From JAENVT01 sp039931555 (GTDB lineage Bacteria; Actinomycetota; Acidimicrobiia; Acidimicrobiales; Ilumatobacteraceae): a stretch of 64,000 nucleotides of DNA. Shown here in pieces: positions 60,754 to 64,000 of the stretch (position 1 is its first letter; the number at the start of each line of letters is the position of its first letter). Under the pieces are notes generated by a model. It was not told the origin of the DNA and ran no database searches. It worked only from the letters and a program-made list of their open reading frames with translations. Made by a program: the position numbers and the translations under genes. The stretch lies in contig JBDTRP010000154.1 of NCBI GenBank assembly GCA_039931555.1, positions 62,001 through 126,000 of the forward strand. Direction: 5' to 3'.

Positions 60754-63462
60754 ATGCCGACCGGGAGGCTGGCCTTCCTGTTCACCGATCTCGAGGCATC
60801 GACACGCCAGTGGGAAGCGGAGCCCGAGCTCATGCATGTCGCTGTCTCGCGGCACGACGAGCTGATGGTGAGGCTGATCGAGCACAACGACGGCGTCGTG
60901 TTTTCCACCGCCGGAGACGGCTTCGTCGCCGTGTTTGCCCACACCACCGATGCCATCGCCACGGCGATCGAATTGCAGTGGGCGCTGGCCGACGAGCCGT
61001 GGGCCTCCCCGATCACCATCAGGGCGCGCATGGGCATCCACGTGGGGTTTGCCAACCTGCGCGGGACCAACTACTTCGGCTCGGTGGTCAACCGCGCGGC
61101 GCGCATCATGTCGACCGGTCACGGCGGTCAGGTACTGCTGTCCGACGACGCTCGCGCCGATGGTCCCAGCACGGCTGTGATCGACCTCGGCCTCCACTAC
61201 CTGAAGGACCTGTCAACGCCGGAGCACGTCTGGCAGGTCTCCATCGATGGGTTGCCCAAGGAGTTCCCGCCGCTGCGTTCGCTCGACCGCATGCGGGCGA
61301 ACCTGCCCACTCAACTCAGTGGTTTCGTGGGGCGCTCGGGCGAGATCGTCGACGTGCTCGAACTGCTCGAGACGAGCCGGCTCGTGACCCTGCGCGGCCT
61401 CGGCGGCATCGGCAAGACGCGGTTGTCGCTACAGATTGCTGCCGAGGCAGTCGGACAGTCGGTCGACGTGGTCCGCTTCGTGGCGCTCTCGCCGTTGACC
61501 GATGGCGCATCGCTGCCGTTCCACGTACTCAAGGCGCTCGGACTGACGCAACCTGCTGGTCAGACGCCCGTGGAGACGATCGCGACCTCGATCGGGTCGT
61601 CGTCGACGCTTCTGGTGTTCGACAACTGCGAGCACCTCGACACGGCAGTGCCCGCTCTCACGACCGAGCTGCTCGGCGCCTGCGAGCACCTTCGAATCCT
61701 CGCCACCAGCAGGATCGCTCTCGGGGTCGTCGGCGAGCGCGTCTATGCGATCGAGGCGCTGCCCACGGGCAGCAGCGACTCGCCGGCCGAGCAGATGTTC
61801 ACATCCAGGGCGCAATCGGCCAATGCCAACATCGATCTCAGCGGCCCACGCGAAGCGGTCGTGTCGCGAATCTGCCGACGTCTCGACGGCATTCCGCTGG
61901 CGATCGAGCTCGCGGCCGCACGCGTGCGGTCGATGACACCCGAAGAGATCGAGCGCCACCTCGACGAGCGGTTCCGACTGCTGCGAAGCACCAAGGGGTT
62001 CGACGAGCGGCATCGCGTGCTGTACGACACGCTCGAGTGGTCGTACCAACACCTCGATCCGCCACTGCAGGTCCTGCTTCGCCGGCTGTCGGTCTTTGCC
62101 GGCCACTTCACCGCCGCCGACGCCCTCGCGATCGTCGGGGACGACAACGATCTGCTCACGGTCTCCGATCAGCTCGACGAGCTCGTCGATCACTCGTTGG
62201 TGATCGTCGACGTCTCTGCCGACGTCGCCGAATACCGCCTGCTCGACACGGTACGCGACTTCGGCGACGCGGCGCTGGGCGACGAGCGCGAGTCGCGGCG
62301 CGCTCGCCATGCCCACCACTTCGCATCGCTCTCGCGACACCTCTACTGCGAGATGTTGAGCCCGGCCGAGGCCGAGGCGGTGCAGCACCGCAATCGCGCC
62401 GACGACGACATCCGCGCCGCCTACATGTGGAGCCGTGCCAACGATCGGGTCGACCTCGTGGCCGACCTGGTAGCGCGTGCCGCGATCGACGTGTTGATGC
62501 ACGGCAGGATCGAGGTGGCTGTGTGGGCGACGGAAGCCGTCGAGCGTCTCGACCTCGATGCACTCTCGATCGCCGATCAGTGCTGCCTGCATCAGGCGGC
62601 TGCATGCCTGGAGATCAACGAAGGCCGCGTCGACCGAGCCCGCGAACTGGTCAGCCGGGCCGAAGCGTTGAGCCTCGGGCTGACGCCCGACGAGATCCCG
62701 GTCGATCTCGTCGGCGGTAGTTCGGTCTGCTTCTTCCTCGGTGAGCTCGTCGACGGCGATGCCATCGCTCAGCGGCTCAGCGCCCGGCTCGCGCCGCTCG
62801 GGATGTCGACCGCGTTGGGCGTCACGCTGGTCAGCAGGTCGGCGATTCACAGCTACTCCAACCGCCCGGAAAGCGCGCTCGAGTTCGCCCAGCAGGCATT
62901 GGGCATGCTGGCGCCCGACGACGTTCCGACATGGCGCACGTTGGCCGAGTGGCAAGTCGCCCGTCACTCCAACCTCGATCCGATCGAACTGTCGGAGCGA
63001 GTCACGCTCTATCGCGACCGCTTTGCGCACGTTCGCAACTTGTTCCTCGCGGCCACGGCGACGCGTCAGCTCGTCGGCCTCGAGTCCGCACGGGCCTCAG
63101 CGCAGTCGCATGCGATGGCCGATGCGGTTGAAGGCATGGCCAAGCTCTCGATGGCCGACCCTCGCGAGGCGATCGGTTGGATGATGCAATCAGCCATCCT
63201 GCTGCTGCGTGCCGGTCACCATCGTGCCGGTCTCACCATCATCGGTTGGGAGCAGCGCAACCGCGTGACACCAGTCCACCCCGATCAGCTCTTGGCGATC
63301 GAACGACTGATGCCGGCGACGCGAGCCAGTCTCGGCGATGACGGCGTGACCACGGCCACCGGCGCGCTGAACTCGAAGACGCTCCGGGCCGCCATCGACT
63401 TCACCAGCGGCGCGTTGATGGATGCCTCTCGCGCCACGGCGAACAGCCCTGCGCCGGGCTAG
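60754..63462 (+). CDS. Class III nucleotidyl cyclase-STAND ATPase regulator
   Basis: 902 residues. The N-terminal class III adenylate/guanylate cyclase catalytic domain has LAFLFTDLEASTRQWE (metal Asp), STAGDGFVAVF (second metal region) and VNRAARIMS. It is followed by an NB-ARC/STAND ATPase with RGLGGIGKTRLSLQI (P-loop) and LLVFDNCEHLD (Walker B), then winged-helix and TPR-like helices. No LuxR-type DNA-binding domain is seen at the end. Such proteins are common in actinobacteria as signal integrators. ATG 60754 begins just before the cyclase core; upstream in-frame starts add low-complexity sequence. Its stop overlaps the convergent gene's stop. Confidence 0.88.
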   Translation: MPTGRLAFLFTDLEASTRQWEAEPELMHVAVSRHDELMVRLIEHNDGVVFSTAGDGFVAVFAHTTDAIATAIELQWALADEPWASPITIRARMGIHVGFANLRGTNYFGSVVNRAARIMSTGHGGQVLLSDDARADGPSTAVIDLGLHYLKDLSTPEHVWQVSIDGLPKEFPPLRSLDRMRANLPTQLSGFVGRSGEIVDVLELLETSRLVTLRGLGGIGKTRLSLQIAAEAVGQSVDVVRFVALSPLTDGASLPFHVLKALGLTQPAGQTPVETIATSIGSSSTLLVFDNCEHLDTAVPALTTELLGACEHLRILATSRIALGVVGERVYAIEALPTGSSDSPAEQMFTSRAQSANANIDLSGPREAVVSRICRRLDGIPLAIELAAARVRSMTPEEIERHLDERFRLLRSTKGFDERHRVLYDTLEWSYQHLDPPLQVLLRRLSVFAGHFTAADALAIVGDDNDLLTVSDQLDELVDHSLVIVDVSADVAEYRLLDTVRDFGDAALGDERESRRARHAHHFASLSRHLYCEMLSPAEAEAVQHRNRADDDIRAAYMWSRANDRVDLVADLVARAAIDVLMHGRIEVAVWATEAVERLDLDALSIADQCCLHQAAACLEINEGRVDRARELVSRAEALSLGLTPDEIPVDLVGGSSVCFFLGELVDGDAIAQRLSARLAPLGMSTALGVTLVSRSAIHSYSNRPESALEFAQQALGMLAPDDVPTWRTLAEWQVARHSNLDPIELSERVTLYRDRFAHVRNLFLAATATRQLVGLESARASAQSHAMADAVEGMAKLSMADPREAIGWMMQSAILLLRAGHHRAGLTIIGWEQRNRVTPVHPDQLLAIERLMPATRASLGDDGVTTATGALNSKTLRAAIDFTSGALMDASRATANSPAPG

Positions 63463-64000
63463 AACACCACAGTTGAATCGTACGCGTCCCACAGAACCCG
63501 GCCGACGTTCTGTCGGAAGTTCATCTCGATCTTGAACGCCACCTTCACCTCCTGATCGGCGATCCCGAGGTCGAGCGCCAACGGATGACTCTGGACCTCC
63601 TTGATGTTCAGCGCATACGACGTCGGCAGCTGCTGGAACGAGACCGTCTCGATGCCGGCGTGCGAGTCACAGATCTGCTGGAGGGCCGCGTCGGTGCCGC
63701 ATTCGATCGAGCGGAACTGCTTGAGGTACACCTCCGGCAACGCCATGTCGACCGCATCATCGGTGAGGTCCATGGCGATCCCGAAGCGTTCGGTCAGGTC
63801 CAACTGGTGCTGCGTCTTCACCGCGTCGACCACGGCTCGGGCGAATGCGCCGACGGTGGTGCCGGTGCGCGACGCACCGACCGCGTTCGCCGTGGGCGTC
63901 AATCGCAGCAGCTCGAGGTACGCCGGCTGGCTCGCCGGCGCGTAGTCGAGCCCGTACGTCTGCAACGACAGCGAGGCGTCCGTCGCATTCGGTAGCTGGA
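63459..64000 (-). CDS. Unknown protein, 3' part only (start beyond window)
   Basis: About 180 C-terminal residues are visible and the frame stays open to the window edge, so the start is outside. Stretches such as AYLELLRLTPTANAVGAS, VVDAVKTQHQLDLTERF and EVYLKQFRSIECGTDAALQQICDSHAG are helical; the end is FKIEMNFRQNVGRVLWDAYDSTVVF. No family is recognised. It converges on the cyclase gene with overlapping stop codons. Confidence 0.7.
   Translation of the reverse strand, partial: QLPNATDASLSLQTYGLDYAPASQPAYLELLRLTPTANAVGASRTGTTVGAFARAVVDAVKTQHQLDLTERFGIAMDLTDDAVDMALPEVYLKQFRSIECGTDAALQQICDSHAGIETVSFQQLPTSYALNIKEVQSHPLALDLGIADQEVKVAFKIEMNFRQNVGRVLWDAYDSTVVF

Noticed and set aside
1..64000. 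CRISPR arrays, rRNA, tRNA and intact insertion sequences
   Set aside because: No regularly spaced direct repeats, rRNA-like stretches, cloverleaf sequences or transposase genes were seen on either strand.

Overview
The window comes from a high-GC actinobacterium. The mix of a PknG-GlnH-GlnX signalling locus, CarD, a deazaflavin (F420)-type nitroreductase, a luciferase-like oxidoreductase, SoxR and many genes with a TANNNT box just before the start codon points to Actinomycetota. An Acidimicrobiia (Ilumatobacter-like) host is my best guess, but it is inference and not proven by a marker gene. There is no rRNA, tRNA, CRISPR array, prophage or intact insertion sequence in view; this looks like chromosomal backbone with a few accessory patches.

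Layout. Positions 1-8535 are a minus-strand run: HrpA helicase, DNA polymerase IV, a small DinB-superfamily protein bracketed by inverted repeats, a lipoprotein, and an FtsH-like membrane protease that runs off the left edge. 8691-17013 holds a VOC protein, an amidohydrolase, a divergent soxR / Rieske-protein pair sharing one 20-bp palindrome, a LysM-NlpC/P60 cell-wall hydrolase, an HD protein coupled to a methyltransferase, and a ureohydrolase. 17223-25942 is the most striking block: seven minus-strand genes in which every junction overlaps by 1-8 bases, encoding GlnX, GlnH, a helical protein, PknG, a PP2C phosphatase, a VWA protein and an FHA protein. It looks like a complete sense-phosphorylate-dephosphorylate-read-out cassette.

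26013-38966 is metabolic and regulatory: a class III aminotransferase with a luciferase-like oxidoreductase, an alditol-oxidase-like enzyme, a cupin-MarR pair with two operator palindromes, an operon of two Rieske fusion enzymes (Rieske-ThDP enzyme and Rieske-glutamate-synthase domain), a serpin, an MtfA-type peptidase, and a MarR / mini-MarR / GNAT / unknown operon. 39023-39621 is a Doc-type toxin-antitoxin pair. 41696-43949 is a looser zone with two copies of a dispersed palindromic element, a possible gene remnant and an FAD oxidoreductase. 43950-58275 carries a threonine-deaminase-like enzyme, a GGDEF-EAL protein, several dehydrogenases and a PLP decarboxylase, a glutamine-synthetase-like ligase divergent from a ThDP enzyme, a P-type ATPase with a hemerythrin tail, and CarD. 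58338-64000 has a beta-lactamase-fold hydrolase, a decayed stretch with a large hairpin, a cyclase-STAND ATPase regulator, and the end of an unknown gene.

Themes: (i) a 97-bp palindromic intergenic element occurs in three full copies and one half copy; (ii) several genes appear to be leaderless; (iii) Rieske domains are fused to three different enzymes or domains within 25 kb; (iv) tight translational overlaps mark functional operons.
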